From the NCBI GenBank assembly GCA_900549065.1, contig URNC01000044.1, positions 1-13,020 on the forward strand: 13,020 nt of DNA. The letters run 5' to 3'. This document shows, one piece after another, positions 1 to 6,474 of this stretch. Position 1 is the stretch's first letter. Every line of letters starts with the position of its first letter. Under the pieces are notes generated by a model. That model made no database searches. It was not told where the DNA came from and saw only the letters and a program-made list of their open reading frames with translations. The translations under genes and the position numbers were made by a program. Source of the stretch: an uncultured Collinsella sp. (GTDB lineage: Bacteria > Actinomycetota > Coriobacteriia > Coriobacteriales > Coriobacteriaceae).

Positions 1-378
1 GGTGGAGTCGGTCACGACCTCGCCCAGCAGCTCGGCGAACTTGGCGGCGTGCTCGGCCTCCTCGTGGGCAGCCTTCTCCCAGTACAGGCCGATCTCGGGG
101 TAACCCTCGCGATGAGCGACGCGAGCCATGGCCAGGTACATACCGACCTCGGAGCACTCGCCCTCAAAGTTGGCGCGCAGGTCGGCAACGATGTCCTCGG
201 AGACGCCCTCCATCTTGGCGACGCCCACGACGTGCTCGGCAGCCCACTCGAGCTGGCCCTCCTCCTGCTTCAGGAAACGAGAACCGGGAACGCCGCACTG
301 GGGGCACTTAAAATCCTCGGGCAGCTGGTCGCCGTCGAACTCTTCCACATAACCGCAAACGGGGCAAACAAACTTCAT
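1..378 (-). CDS. rbr: Reverse rubrerythrin (rubredoxin domain first), 3' end missing
   Basis: The first 126 codons of a minus-strand gene that leaves the window at position 1. The N-terminus is a rubredoxin-like iron site with two CPxCG knuckles (C5/C8 and C25/C28). It is followed by a ferritin-like helical domain that starts with LEWAAEH and carries FEGE near residue 72 and EEAEH near residue 107, which look like diiron ligands. The rubredoxin-first order marks the reverse rubrerythrin group, which in anaerobes reduces hydrogen peroxide with electrons from NADH through partner proteins in the cytoplasm. Full-length members are about 180 residues, so roughly 50-60 are missing, including the last diiron ligands. 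The ATG has AAAGGA at 386-391, 7 bases upstream. It is divergent from the alcohol dehydrogenase operon. The family call is firm; the peroxidase role is known from relatives. Confidence 0.93.
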   Translation of the reverse strand, partial: MKFVCPVCGYVEEFDGDQLPEDFKCPQCGVPGSRFLKQEEGQLEWAAEHVVGVAKMEGVSEDIVADLRANFEGECSEVGMYLAMARVAHREGYPEIGLYWEKAAHEEAEHAAKFAELLGEVVTDST

Positions 379-385
379 GATTCGA

Positions 386-391
386 TCCTTT
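386..391 (-). promoter_or_regulatory. Ribosome binding site of rubrerythrin
   Basis: AAAGGA on the minus strand, 7 bases before the ATG at 378. It fixes the start of the partial rubrerythrin gene. Confidence 0.7.
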
Positions 392-413
392 CGATCGATG
401 GCGATTGCGCGCT

Positions 414-444
414 CGTCCGGTCCCGTAAGGGCCCTCTCCGGACG
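414..444 (-). repeat. Hairpin in the rubrerythrin 5' leader
   Basis: Arms CGTCCGG and CCGGACG (7 bp, perfect) enclose 17 bases that contain a further short pairing (CCC/GGG). It would sit near the 5' end of the rubrerythrin mRNA, about 10 bases after the predicted start of transcription. No T-run follows it, so it looks like an mRNA-stabilising or regulatory hairpin rather than a terminator. Confidence 0.5.
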
Positions 445-462
445 TGCGTCTTGACGAGTTCT

Positions 463-490
463 ATTATCCATAAATGCGACCAAATGTGAA
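463..490 (-). promoter_or_regulatory. Probable rubrerythrin promoter
   Basis: On the minus strand, -35 TTCACA (485-490) and -10 GATAAT (463-468) are separated by 16 bases. This is close to the housekeeping sigma consensus. It predicts a transcript start near 456 and a leader of about 78 bases. Confidence 0.55.
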
Positions 491-493
491 GCC

Positions 494-514
494 TATTAGG
501 AATGATTTTTAATA
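494..514. promoter_or_regulatory. Fur/PerR-like palindrome next to the rubrerythrin promoter
   Basis: Arms TATTAGGAAT and ATTTTTAATA flank a single central G; 8 of 10 positions pair. The AT-rich arms with one central base resemble Fur-family boxes (known PerR consensus TTATAATNATTATAA). It begins 3 bases upstream of the rubrerythrin -35. Rubrerythrins are classic PerR targets in anaerobes, so a peroxide-sensing repressor is plausible. The match to the PerR consensus is only partial. Confidence 0.35.
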
Positions 515-537
515 AAAACAATTTTGTTATATGAAGA

Positions 538-553
538 TGTTGATTGATTAACG
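538..553. promoter_or_regulatory. Rex-like operator, upstream copy
   Basis: TGTTGATTGATTAACG fits the form TGTTRA-N4-TYAACR. It differs from the known clostridial Rex core TGTTAA-N4-TTAACA at two positions. It lies upstream of the alcohol dehydrogenase -10 and 64 bases before a better copy at 602-617. Confidence 0.35.
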
Positions 554-583
554 ATTGGCGGGCCGTCTGCGATCTCCGCTGAG

Positions 584-589
584 TACAAT
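584..589 (+). promoter_or_regulatory. Candidate -10 element of the alcohol dehydrogenase operon
   Basis: TACAAT, 47 bases before the ATG at 636. No good -35 is present at 16-18 bases spacing, which suggests a weak or activator-dependent promoter. A transcript starting near 596 would begin just before the Rex-like box at 602-617. Confidence 0.35.
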
Positions 590-601
590 CGGTCGAGCAA
601 A

Positions 602-617
602 TGTTGACCTATCAACA
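602..617. promoter_or_regulatory. Rex-like operator ahead of the alcohol dehydrogenase
   Basis: TGTTGACCTATCAACA is a perfect 6-4-6 inverted repeat. It matches the Rex core TGTTAA-N4-TTAACA except for one symmetric A-to-G / T-to-C change. It lies between the predicted transcript start and the ribosome binding site, a position where a bound repressor would block transcription. Rex is known to release its sites when NADH rises and to control alcohol dehydrogenases in Gram-positive fermenters. Confidence 0.45.
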
Positions 618-620
618 AAT

Positions 621-627
621 AAGGGAG
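621..627 (+). promoter_or_regulatory. Ribosome binding site of the alcohol dehydrogenase
   Basis: AAGGGAG, 8 bases before the ATG at 636. It selects this start over an in-frame TTG at 555, which has no such site and lies upstream of the likely transcript start. Confidence 0.75.
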
Positions 628-635
628 TTTCCTTT

Positions 636-1856
636 ATGCATCTAGCCAGTCGTGCCTGGTGCCGAACATATCAGACGGTTTTTCGCATTGCATTGCCGAT
701 CCTGCCCTATACCGAGCCGCGCATTTTGGAGCATGCCGAGGATGTGCCCGCGGTGCTTCAAAAGCGCTCGATCCAGAAGGTCCTTATCGTGACAGACCCT
801 GGTATTGCACGTTTGGGGCTCACGGCATCACTCGAGCGTGCGCTTACGGCTCAGGGGATTGGCGTTACGGTCTATGCCGAAACGCGTATGAACCCCACGG
901 TCTCAAACGTGGAGGAAGCGGCGTCCCTGTATCGAGAGAGCGCCTGCCAGGCCATTATCGGCTTTGGCGGTGGCTCGGCCATGGACTGTGCCAAGGGCGT
1001 GGGAGCACGCATCGCGCAGCCAAACAAGCCCATCAACAAGATGCGCGGGCTGCTGCGGATTCATCGTCGCCTGCCGCTGCTCATCGCCGTTCCCACCACG
1101 GCAGGCACGGGAAGCGAGGTTACGCTTGCGGCGGTAATTACCGATGATGAGACGCACTACAAGTACCCCATTAACGACTTTGTGCTTATCCCGCGCCTTG
1201 CGGTGCACGACCCCGAGTTTACGCGCGGCCTGCCCGCCTCCATTACGGGGCAGACGGGCATGGACGCCCTGACGCATGCTGTCGAGGCCTTTATCGGGCG
1301 AAGCACCACGCCCTATACGCGCAAGATGGCGCGACAGGCGGTTCAGCTCATCCACGACAATTTGCTCGAGGCCTATGAGCATGGCGACAACATGCGTGCA
1401 CGTCGCAATATGCTTTCGGCGGCGTATAAGGCGGGTGTTGCGTTTACCCGCTCCTATGTCGGATATGTGCATGCCATCGCGCACAGTCTGGGCGGCCGAT
1501 ACGGAATTCCGCACGGTTTGGCCAACGCGATCATCCTGCCGCACATGCTTCGCGCTTATGGTGACGCCGCCGCCCCCAAGCTTGCCGACCTCGCTCGCAT
1601 GGCGGGCATTGCGCCGGCTACCGCACAGGATAGTCTTGCGGCCGAGGCCTTTATCGATTGGGTCGACCGCATGAACGGGGCCCTGGGAATCCCCAAATAT
1701 GTCTCAGGTATTCGCCGCTCCGACATTCCTGAGATGGCGGCGCATGCCGATGCCGAGGCCAATCCCCTGTACCCCGTTCCGCTTTTGATGGACCGCTTGG
1801 AGCTCGAGCATATGTACGAAGTCGTTGCAGGTGGTATGTTTGAGGGCGAGAACTAG
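636..1856 (+). CDS. Iron-containing alcohol dehydrogenase
   Basis: A 406-residue group III metal-dependent alcohol dehydrogenase that interconverts an aldehyde and an alcohol with NAD(P)(H) in the cytoplasm. GFGGGSAMD (109-117) is the dinucleotide-binding glycine loop and PTTAGTGSEVT (153-163) the family signature. The four expected metal ligands are all visible: D210 and H214 in GMDALTHAVE, H279 in HAIAH, and H293 in IPHGLAN. Length is normal for a stand-alone enzyme; it is not fused as in AdhE. The TAG stop overlaps the ribosome binding site of the aldehyde dehydrogenase that follows, so the two should be made together. Two Rex-like boxes upstream suggest control by the NADH/NAD ratio. Substrate cannot be read from sequence; the unrelated-looking first 25 residues give no clue. 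Confidence 0.93.
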   Translation: MHLASRAWCRTYQTVFRIALPILPYTEPRILEHAEDVPAVLQKRSIQKVLIVTDPGIARLGLTASLERALTAQGIGVTVYAETRMNPTVSNVEEAASLYRESACQAIIGFGGGSAMDCAKGVGARIAQPNKPINKMRGLLRIHRRLPLLIAVPTTAGTGSEVTLAAVITDDETHYKYPINDFVLIPRLAVHDPEFTRGLPASITGQTGMDALTHAVEAFIGRSTTPYTRKMARQAVQLIHDNLLEAYEHGDNMRARRNMLSAAYKAGVAFTRSYVGYVHAIAHSLGGRYGIPHGLANAIILPHMLRAYGDAAAPKLADLARMAGIAPATAQDSLAAEAFIDWVDRMNGALGIPKYVSGIRRSDIPEMAAHADAEANPLYPVPLLMDRLELEHMYEVVAGGMFEGEN

Positions 1857-1864
1857 GAGGGTCC

Positions 1865-3244
1865 ATGAACACCGGGGAAATTGCGCGCATCGTCGGCGAT
1901 CAGCGCACCTACTTTAAGACGCACGCTACGTTTGATGTCGATGCTCGACGTCGCGCGCTCGTGAGTTTACGCGATGCGGTCCGGGCGCACGAGGCCGATA
2001 TTGCCCATGCGCTCAAGACCGATTTGGGAAAGTCGCATGACGAGGCATATATGTGCGAGATCGGCACGTCGCTTTCCGAGATTCGTCATCAGATTGCTCA
2101 CGTGGTTCGATTGAGTCGTCCGCGCCTGCGTCCGTGCGATCTTGCCAACGCCGTGAGTGTGTGCAAAACGCAAGCCGTGCCCTATGGCGTTACGCTCATC
2201 ATGGCGCCCTGGAACTACCCGTTTTTGCTGACGCTCGAGCCGCTCGCCGGAGCCCTTGCCGCGGGCAATACCGTGGTCATCAAGCCGAGTGCATATGCTC
2301 CGGCATCGAGCGCGGTGCTCAAGCAAATCTGTGAAGAGGCATTTGATCCGCGTCTGGTGACGGTTGTCGAGGGCGGGCGCGCCGAGAACGAAGCGTTGCT
2401 CGATGAGTGCTGGGACAAGATTTTCTTTACCGGTAGCGTTCCGGTCGGCAAACTCGTCATGGAGCGCGCAAGTAAAAACCTTGCGCCCGTGACGCTTGAG
2501 CTGGGCGGAAAGAGTCCCTGCATCGTGGATGCGACGGCAAACTTGAAGGTTGCGGCACGGCGTATCGCCTTTGGTAAATGGCTCAACGTGGGGCAGACCT
2601 GCGTGGCGCCCGACTACCTGCTGGTCGATACGAGCGTGCACGACGAGCTGCTGGGCCTCATCAAGGAAGAGGTCCGTCGCATGTTTGGCGAGCACCCGCT
2701 CGATAACGAGGATTACGGGCATATCGTCAACGCCAAACATTTTGCGCGCGTGCGTGGGCTGATCGATCCCGATAAGGTCGTGCTTGGAGGTGTCACGCGC
2801 GAGGCTTCGCTCAAGATCGAGCCGACGATTTTGGATGGCGTGGCCCCCGATGACGCCGTGATGCAGGAGGAGATCTTCGGCCCCATCTTGCCGGTACTGA
2901 CGTTTGAGAACTTAGACGAGGCCGAAACGTTTATTACGGATCGTCCGACGCCGCTGGCCCTGTATATCTTTAGCCAGGACCGCGAGGTCCAGCAGCGCTT
3001 TGTGCGCTACGTGCCCTTTGGCGGCGGCTGTGTTAACGACACCATCATGCATCTGGCTACGAGCCATATGGGCTTTGGCGGCATGGGCGCGAGCGGCATG
3101 GGGCAGTACCATGGCCGCGAGAGCTTCGATGCGTTTAGCCACAAGAAGAGCATCGTGAACAAGGCAACCTGGCTGGACGTGCCGTTTCGGTATGCGCCCT
3201 ACGCAAGCTGGAAGCACAAATTCGTGCGCATGTTTGTACATTAG
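1865..3244 (+). CDS. Aldehyde dehydrogenase, class 3 type (non-acylating)
   Basis: A 459-residue NAD(P)-dependent aldehyde dehydrogenase that would oxidise an aldehyde to the acid. Visible motifs are PWNYPF (115-120, with N117), IKPSAYAP (139-146), FFTGS (187-191), LELGGKSP (211-218, general base E212), VGQTCVAPDY with catalytic C246, and EEIFGP (335-340). The C-terminus holds an RYAPY motif (442-446), like the RYPPY of ALDH3 enzymes. The short length (about 450-460 instead of 490-500) and the absence of CoA-reductase features place it in class 3. AGGAGGG at 1855-1861 overlaps the upstream stop and lies 3 bases before the ATG. Paired with the alcohol dehydrogenase, it suggests an alcohol-aldehyde-acid route, for detoxification or redox balancing; the substrate is unknown. 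No clear terminator follows. Confidence 0.93.
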   Translation: MNTGEIARIVGDQRTYFKTHATFDVDARRRALVSLRDAVRAHEADIAHALKTDLGKSHDEAYMCEIGTSLSEIRHQIAHVVRLSRPRLRPCDLANAVSVCKTQAVPYGVTLIMAPWNYPFLLTLEPLAGALAAGNTVVIKPSAYAPASSAVLKQICEEAFDPRLVTVVEGGRAENEALLDECWDKIFFTGSVPVGKLVMERASKNLAPVTLELGGKSPCIVDATANLKVAARRIAFGKWLNVGQTCVAPDYLLVDTSVHDELLGLIKEEVRRMFGEHPLDNEDYGHIVNAKHFARVRGLIDPDKVVLGGVTREASLKIEPTILDGVAPDDAVMQEEIFGPILPVLTFENLDEAETFITDRPTPLALYIFSQDREVQQRFVRYVPFGGGCVNDTIMHLATSHMGFGGMGASGMGQYHGRESFDAFSHKKSIVNKATWLDVPFRYAPYASWKHKFVRMFVH

Positions 3245-3367
3245 AATCAGATTGTGTAGCGACAAACGGTCGAAAAGGCGCGGGTGGGGCGAATTTGTGT
3301 CCGCACGGGCCCGTAAGCTTCTCAGTACGGTTAAGCGCCGATTTATCCGGCCGTTAGAGGAGCTGCC

Positions 3368-3694
3368 ATGTACGAGCCTTCACGTGTTCTTTTGTCGTTT
3401 CATATCGCAGGATTTCAGTATGCCGACGGTGCCTTGGTCCTGGGCGATCTTAAGGTCGGCGATAAGCTGACGCTGTGTGCCGAGCGCGATAATCCCCATG
3501 ACCCTGAGGCGGTTGCGATCTATTACGGCAACACCAAGCTCGGCTATGTTCCGGGAAACGGGGTCGGCCCGCTATCCGTGATGATGCATTATGGACACGA
3601 GGGTGTATTTGAGGCGCGCGTGCAGCAGGTTGCCCCCGAGCGTAGCCCGTGGCACCAGGTGCGCGTTGGACTCTACGTGGTGGATGCTCGCTAG
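3368..3694 (+). CDS. Small HIRAN-domain protein
   Basis: A 108-residue protein that is almost entirely one HIRAN domain. FHIAGFQYADG (11-21), an L..GD.L.L strand pair (26-36), ERDNPHDPEAVAIYY (39-53) and KLGYVP (57-62) match the family core. HIRAN domains occur alone in bacteria and at the N-terminus of HLTF-type helicases, where they bind the 3' end of single-stranded DNA; a nucleic-acid-binding role is therefore likely but not shown here. AGAGGAG at 3356-3362 precedes the ATG by 5 bases. The next gene, for an acidic microprotein, starts 18 bases after the stop. The 123 bases before it hold no promoter or terminator I can support. Confidence 0.88.
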   Translation: MYEPSRVLLSFHIAGFQYADGALVLGDLKVGDKLTLCAERDNPHDPEAVAIYYGNTKLGYVPGNGVGPLSVMMHYGHEGVFEARVQQVAPERSPWHQVRVGLYVVDAR

Positions 3695-3712
3695 TCGGTA
3701 AAGGGGACTGCC

Positions 3713-3892
3713 ATGTTTGATGACGACGACCAGTTCGATCTGGCAGACGATCCGTTTGAGTGGGATATGCTACTCGATGACGATGAGTTGGAGCAGGATC
3801 GCAAAAAGCAAAAGGACAAGAATGCCCAGGGTGACGCTTCGAAAAAGCAAGACAAACGCCGCCGCGGACTGTTCGGCGGGCTCTTTGGATAA
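3713..3892 (+). CDS. Charged 59-residue microprotein, function unknown
   Basis: A short gene between the HIRAN and phosphoesterase genes. Residues 1-28 are very acidic (DDDD near the start, later LLDDDELEQD). Residues 29-51 are lysine- and arginine-rich (RKKQKDK, then KKQDKRRR). The last eight residues repeat LFGG/LFG. Such a charge-split protein with a hydrophobic tail may bind a partner or nucleic acid. I do not recognise a family. AAAGGGGA at 3700-3707 lies 5 bases before the ATG, and the downstream spacing suits co-expression with the HIRAN gene. The good start site and the ordered composition argue that it is real; no function can be assigned. Confidence 0.65.
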   Translation: MFDDDDQFDLADDPFEWDMLLDDDELEQDRKKQKDKNAQGDASKKQDKRRRGLFGGLFG

Positions 3893-3912
3893 CCGCCACA
3901 TCGCTGCGTCTG

Positions 3913-3918
3913 TATACT
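3913..3918 (+). promoter_or_regulatory. Candidate -10 element before the phosphoesterase
   Basis: TATACT, 40 bases before the start codon, with no convincing -35. It could give the phosphoesterase its own transcript in addition to read-through from the HIRAN gene. Confidence 0.3.
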
Positions 3919-3958
3919 TAGCACGAGTTGAACACGTTGCGAAATGAGGGCATAGACG

Positions 3959-4504
3959 ATGATGTGGTTTACCGCCGACCTGCACCTGGGCGATACGAAT
4001 ATCTTGCACGACATGGATCGGCCGTTTGGCTCGGTCGAGGAGATGAATCGCAAGGTCATCGATGCCATCAATGAGTGCGTGGCTGCGGATGACCGCCTCT
4101 ATATTCTGGGTGACTTTACCTATCGTTTGCCCCTGGCGGATGCTGTGCGCCTGCGCGAGCGTATCGAATGCCAAAACGTGACGCTCATACGGGGCAACCA
4201 TGACGTCGATTGGGAAGATCCCGACGCACCGCAGATTTGGGAAGACGTGCGCGATTACCTGGAGATTACTCCCGGCTATGCCAAGGGCCATCGTCTGGTG
4301 ATGAGCCATTACCCCATGCTCAGCTGGAATGGTAAGGCGCGTGGCGCCATCATGCTACACGGGCATATCCACAGCAGAGGAGACCGCACCAACGTGCGCA
4401 ACCGCGATCGCGAGCGCCCTGTCTTTCGCTACGATGTCGGCCTCGACGCCAACGAGTACAAGCCCGTAAGCCGAGATCAAATCCTTGGTTTCTTTGGACT
4501 GTAA
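3959..4504 (+). CDS. Calcineurin-like metallophosphoesterase
   Basis: A 181-residue protein covering one dimetal phosphoesterase domain. All ligand motifs are present: DLH (D7, H9), GDF (D52), GNHD (N80, H81), SHYP (H117) and GHIH (H136, H138). The opening part (WFTADLHLGD, NIL, RPF, EMN) is typical of a small bacterial and phage group related to Aquifex AQ_1575, whose substrate is unsettled. It would hydrolyse a phosphomonoester or phosphodiester, possibly of a nucleotide. The gene begins with two consecutive ATG codons (3959 and 3962); GAGGG at 3946-3950 sits 8 bases before the first, which I prefer. It is the last gene before the terminator at 4550-4584. Confidence 0.88.
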   Translation: MMWFTADLHLGDTNILHDMDRPFGSVEEMNRKVIDAINECVAADDRLYILGDFTYRLPLADAVRLRERIECQNVTLIRGNHDVDWEDPDAPQIWEDVRDYLEITPGYAKGHRLVMSHYPMLSWNGKARGAIMLHGHIHSRGDRTNVRNRDRERPVFRYDVGLDANEYKPVSRDQILGFFGL

Positions 4505-4509
4505 TTCTC

Positions 4510-4548
4510 GAACCACCACAAAGGGAGCTGGTAACTCTGCGGTGGTTC
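4510..4548 (+). repeat. First of two tandem hairpins after the phosphoesterase
   Basis: GAACCACC and GGTGGTTC form a perfect 8-bp stem around a 23-base loop, beginning 6 bases after the phosphoesterase stop. It abuts the terminator hairpin and may protect the 3' end of the mRNA or assist termination. Confidence 0.5.
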
Positions 4549-4549
4549 T

Positions 4550-4584
4550 GGCGCCGTTGCCATTATGGTGGCGGCGCCTTTTTT
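4550..4584 (+). terminator. Rho-independent terminator
   Basis: GGCGCCG (4550-4556) pairs with CGGCGCC (4572-4578) and is followed at once by six T (4579-4584). A further GCCA/TGGC pairing is possible inside the loop. It ends the HIRAN-microprotein-phosphoesterase unit and isolates the DUF2130 gene. Confidence 0.85.
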
Positions 4585-4642
4585 GTCCGTGCGGCGCGGT
4601 AGAGTGTAAGCGGTTGAAATTTGCGTCCATCGAGGAGCTGCT

Positions 4643-6400
4643 ATGAATGAGATCAAGTGTCCGCATTGTGGCGAAGTCTTTAAGGTCGATGCGTCTGGCT
4701 ATGCGGATATCGTCAAGCAAGTACGCGATGCCGAGTTTTCGCGCGATCTGGATGAGCGTGTGAGGGCAGTCCAGCGCGAGGGCGAGCAGGCGCTGGAGCT
4801 TGAGCGCTCGCGTTCGACGGCTGCCTTGCAAAAGGCAGAGTCTCAGCGCAACGCTCAGCTTGCCGAGCAGAAGAACACTGCGGAGCAGAAGCTGGCACAA
4901 GAGGTTGCCAAGCGCGACGCTGAGCTTGCCGAGCTGCGCGCCAAGCTCGAGGGCGCTGCCACAGAGCGCGAGAGCGCAAGTCAGCGCGCGGCGGTTGAGG
5001 CCCGTGCCGACGCTCAAAAGGAAAACGCCGAGCTTCAGCGAGAAATCGACAATTTGCGTGCGCAGCTGGAGCGCAAAGATGACGAAGCCAAGCTTGTCGA
5101 GTCGGTGGCGCGCAATGCTGCTCAAAACGATTTGGCTGCACGTGATGCTCAGATTGCCGAGCTGCAGGCCAGGCTTGCCGCGGCGGACAAGGCCCAGGAG
5201 ATGGCGCTTGCCGCTGCCGCGGCAGAGTCGCAGCGCGAGCTCGATGCTGCTCGCGGTGAAGCTGAGCGCGCGCTTGCTGACTACCGCGCGACGGTACAGG
5301 AGAAGTTTTCCGCCGCAAAGGCACAATCTGAGCAAGAGGCCGAGGGTCTGCGTGCCCAGTTGCGCGAGCAGGAACTGATGGCAAAAATGAACCTGTCGGA
5401 GGCGGTCGCCGCGGCGGAGCGAGAGCGCGATGAGGCACGTGCCAAGCTGACGAGCGAGCTGGCGGTGCGCGATTCTCGCGAGGAACAGGCCAAGGCGGCA
5501 CACGAGCTCGAGCTTGCGCAGGCCAAGCGCGCGAGTGATGACCTGATTCGCTACAAGGATGAAGAGATTGAGCGCCTTAAGGACATGAAGGTGCGCCTGT
5601 CCACCAAGATGGTGGGCGAGTCGCTCGAGCAGCACTGCGAGACCGAGTTTAACCGCCTACGCATGACGGCGTTTCCCAACGCGTACTTCGAGAAAGACAA
5701 CGATGCGTCCGAGGGTACCAAGGGCGACTTTATCTTCCGCGAGTGCGATGCGAGCGGCAACGAGGTCATTTCGATTATGTTCGAGATGAAAAACGAGAAC
5801 GACGAGACCGCGACCAAGCATAAAAACGAGGACTTCTTTAAGAAGCTCGACCACGATCGTCGCCAGAAAGGCTGTGAGTATGCAGTGCTCTGCACGCTGC
5901 TCGAGCCCGAGAGCGAGCTTTACAATGCCGGCATCGTGGACGTGAGCTATCGCTACGAGAAGATGTACGTGATCCGTCCGCAGTTTTTCATTCCCATGAT
6001 CACGCTTCTGCGCAACGCCGCCATGGGTTCGCTGCGCTATAAGCAGGAGCTGGCGGAGTACAAGCAGCAGAACATCGACGTCACGAACTTCGAAGCCAAG
6101 ATGGAAAAGTTCAAGAACGATTTCGGCCGCAACTACGAGATCGCGAGCCGCAAGTTCCAAACGGCAATCGATGAGATTGACAAGACGATTAGCCATCTGC
6201 AGAAAACCAAGGAGGCGTTGCTGTCCTCCGAGAACAATCTGCGCCTAGCCAACAAGAAGGCCGACGATCTTACTATTCGCAAGCTCACCTGGGGCAACAA
6301 GACCATGAAGGCGGCGTTTGACGAGGCACGCGGGGCTGCGCCAGAGACAAACGATGAGCCCGCCGAGGCGGATTCGTATGAGGTCGAGGATGCCGAGTAA
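4643..6400 (+). CDS. DUF2130 (COG4487-like) protein with coiled coil and nuclease-like domain
   Basis: A 585-residue protein. Residues 1-16 carry a single CPHCG knuckle (IKCPHCGEVF). About 30-320 is a long, Ala/Glu/Arg-rich coiled coil. About 320-470 is the conserved DUF2130 core, and about 480-540 a second helical stretch, followed by an acidic tail. In the core, E326 (GESLE), D362 (KGDF) and E381/K383 (FEMKNE) have the order E...D...ExK expected of a PD-(D/E)XK nuclease fold, so DNA or RNA cleavage is possible. No activity is established to my knowledge. GAGGAG at 4631-4636 precedes the ATG by 6 bases, and terminators lie on both sides, so the gene is probably transcribed alone. The family call rests on the N-terminal knuckle, the coiled coil and the core motifs. 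Confidence 0.87.
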   Translation: MNEIKCPHCGEVFKVDASGYADIVKQVRDAEFSRDLDERVRAVQREGEQALELERSRSTAALQKAESQRNAQLAEQKNTAEQKLAQEVAKRDAELAELRAKLEGAATERESASQRAAVEARADAQKENAELQREIDNLRAQLERKDDEAKLVESVARNAAQNDLAARDAQIAELQARLAAADKAQEMALAAAAAESQRELDAARGEAERALADYRATVQEKFSAAKAQSEQEAEGLRAQLREQELMAKMNLSEAVAAAERERDEARAKLTSELAVRDSREEQAKAAHELELAQAKRASDDLIRYKDEEIERLKDMKVRLSTKMVGESLEQHCETEFNRLRMTAFPNAYFEKDNDASEGTKGDFIFRECDASGNEVISIMFEMKNENDETATKHKNEDFFKKLDHDRRQKGCEYAVLCTLLEPESELYNAGIVDVSYRYEKMYVIRPQFFIPMITLLRNAAMGSLRYKQELAEYKQQNIDVTNFEAKMEKFKNDFGRNYEIASRKFQTAIDEIDKTISHLQKTKEALLSSENNLRLANKKADDLTIRKLTWGNKTMKAAFDEARGAAPETNDEPAEADSYEVEDAE

Positions 6401-6417
6401 GGCATAGCGTATAGTGC

Positions 6418-6458
6418 AAAAGCGGGGCCGCTGGCAATATTGCCAACGGCCCCGCTTC
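6418..6458. terminator. Two-way terminator between convergent genes
   Basis: A perfect 11-bp stem, AAGCGGGGCCG (6420-6430) with CGGCCCCGCTT (6447-6457), whose loop contains the palindrome GGCAATATTGCC. Read on the minus strand the stem ends in TTTT, so termination should be better for the helicase transcript. On the plus strand only TT follows. Confidence 0.75.
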
Positions 6459-6474
6459 GTTCCAGTATGTTCGG

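Noticed and set aside
555..635. TTG-initiated N-terminal extension of the alcohol dehydrogenase
   Set aside because: It has no ribosome binding site and starts upstream of the likely transcript start, while ATG 636 has AAGGGAG at good spacing.
3245..3367. Terminator or promoter between the aldehyde dehydrogenase and HIRAN genes
   Set aside because: Only a 10-base ACGGGCCCGT palindrome without a T-run and weak -10-like hexamers are present; none is convincing.
4510..4584. T-box riboswitch suggested by GGTGG before a terminator
   Set aside because: There is no room for a specifier stem after the phosphoesterase stop, the antiterminator core does not match, and the gene downstream is not a tRNA or amino-acid gene.
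4355..5635. Long minus-strand open frame (426 codons) opposite the DUF2130 gene
   Set aside because: It mirrors the repetitive coiled-coil coding region, is Leu/Arg-biased, has no ribosome binding site and no family resemblance.
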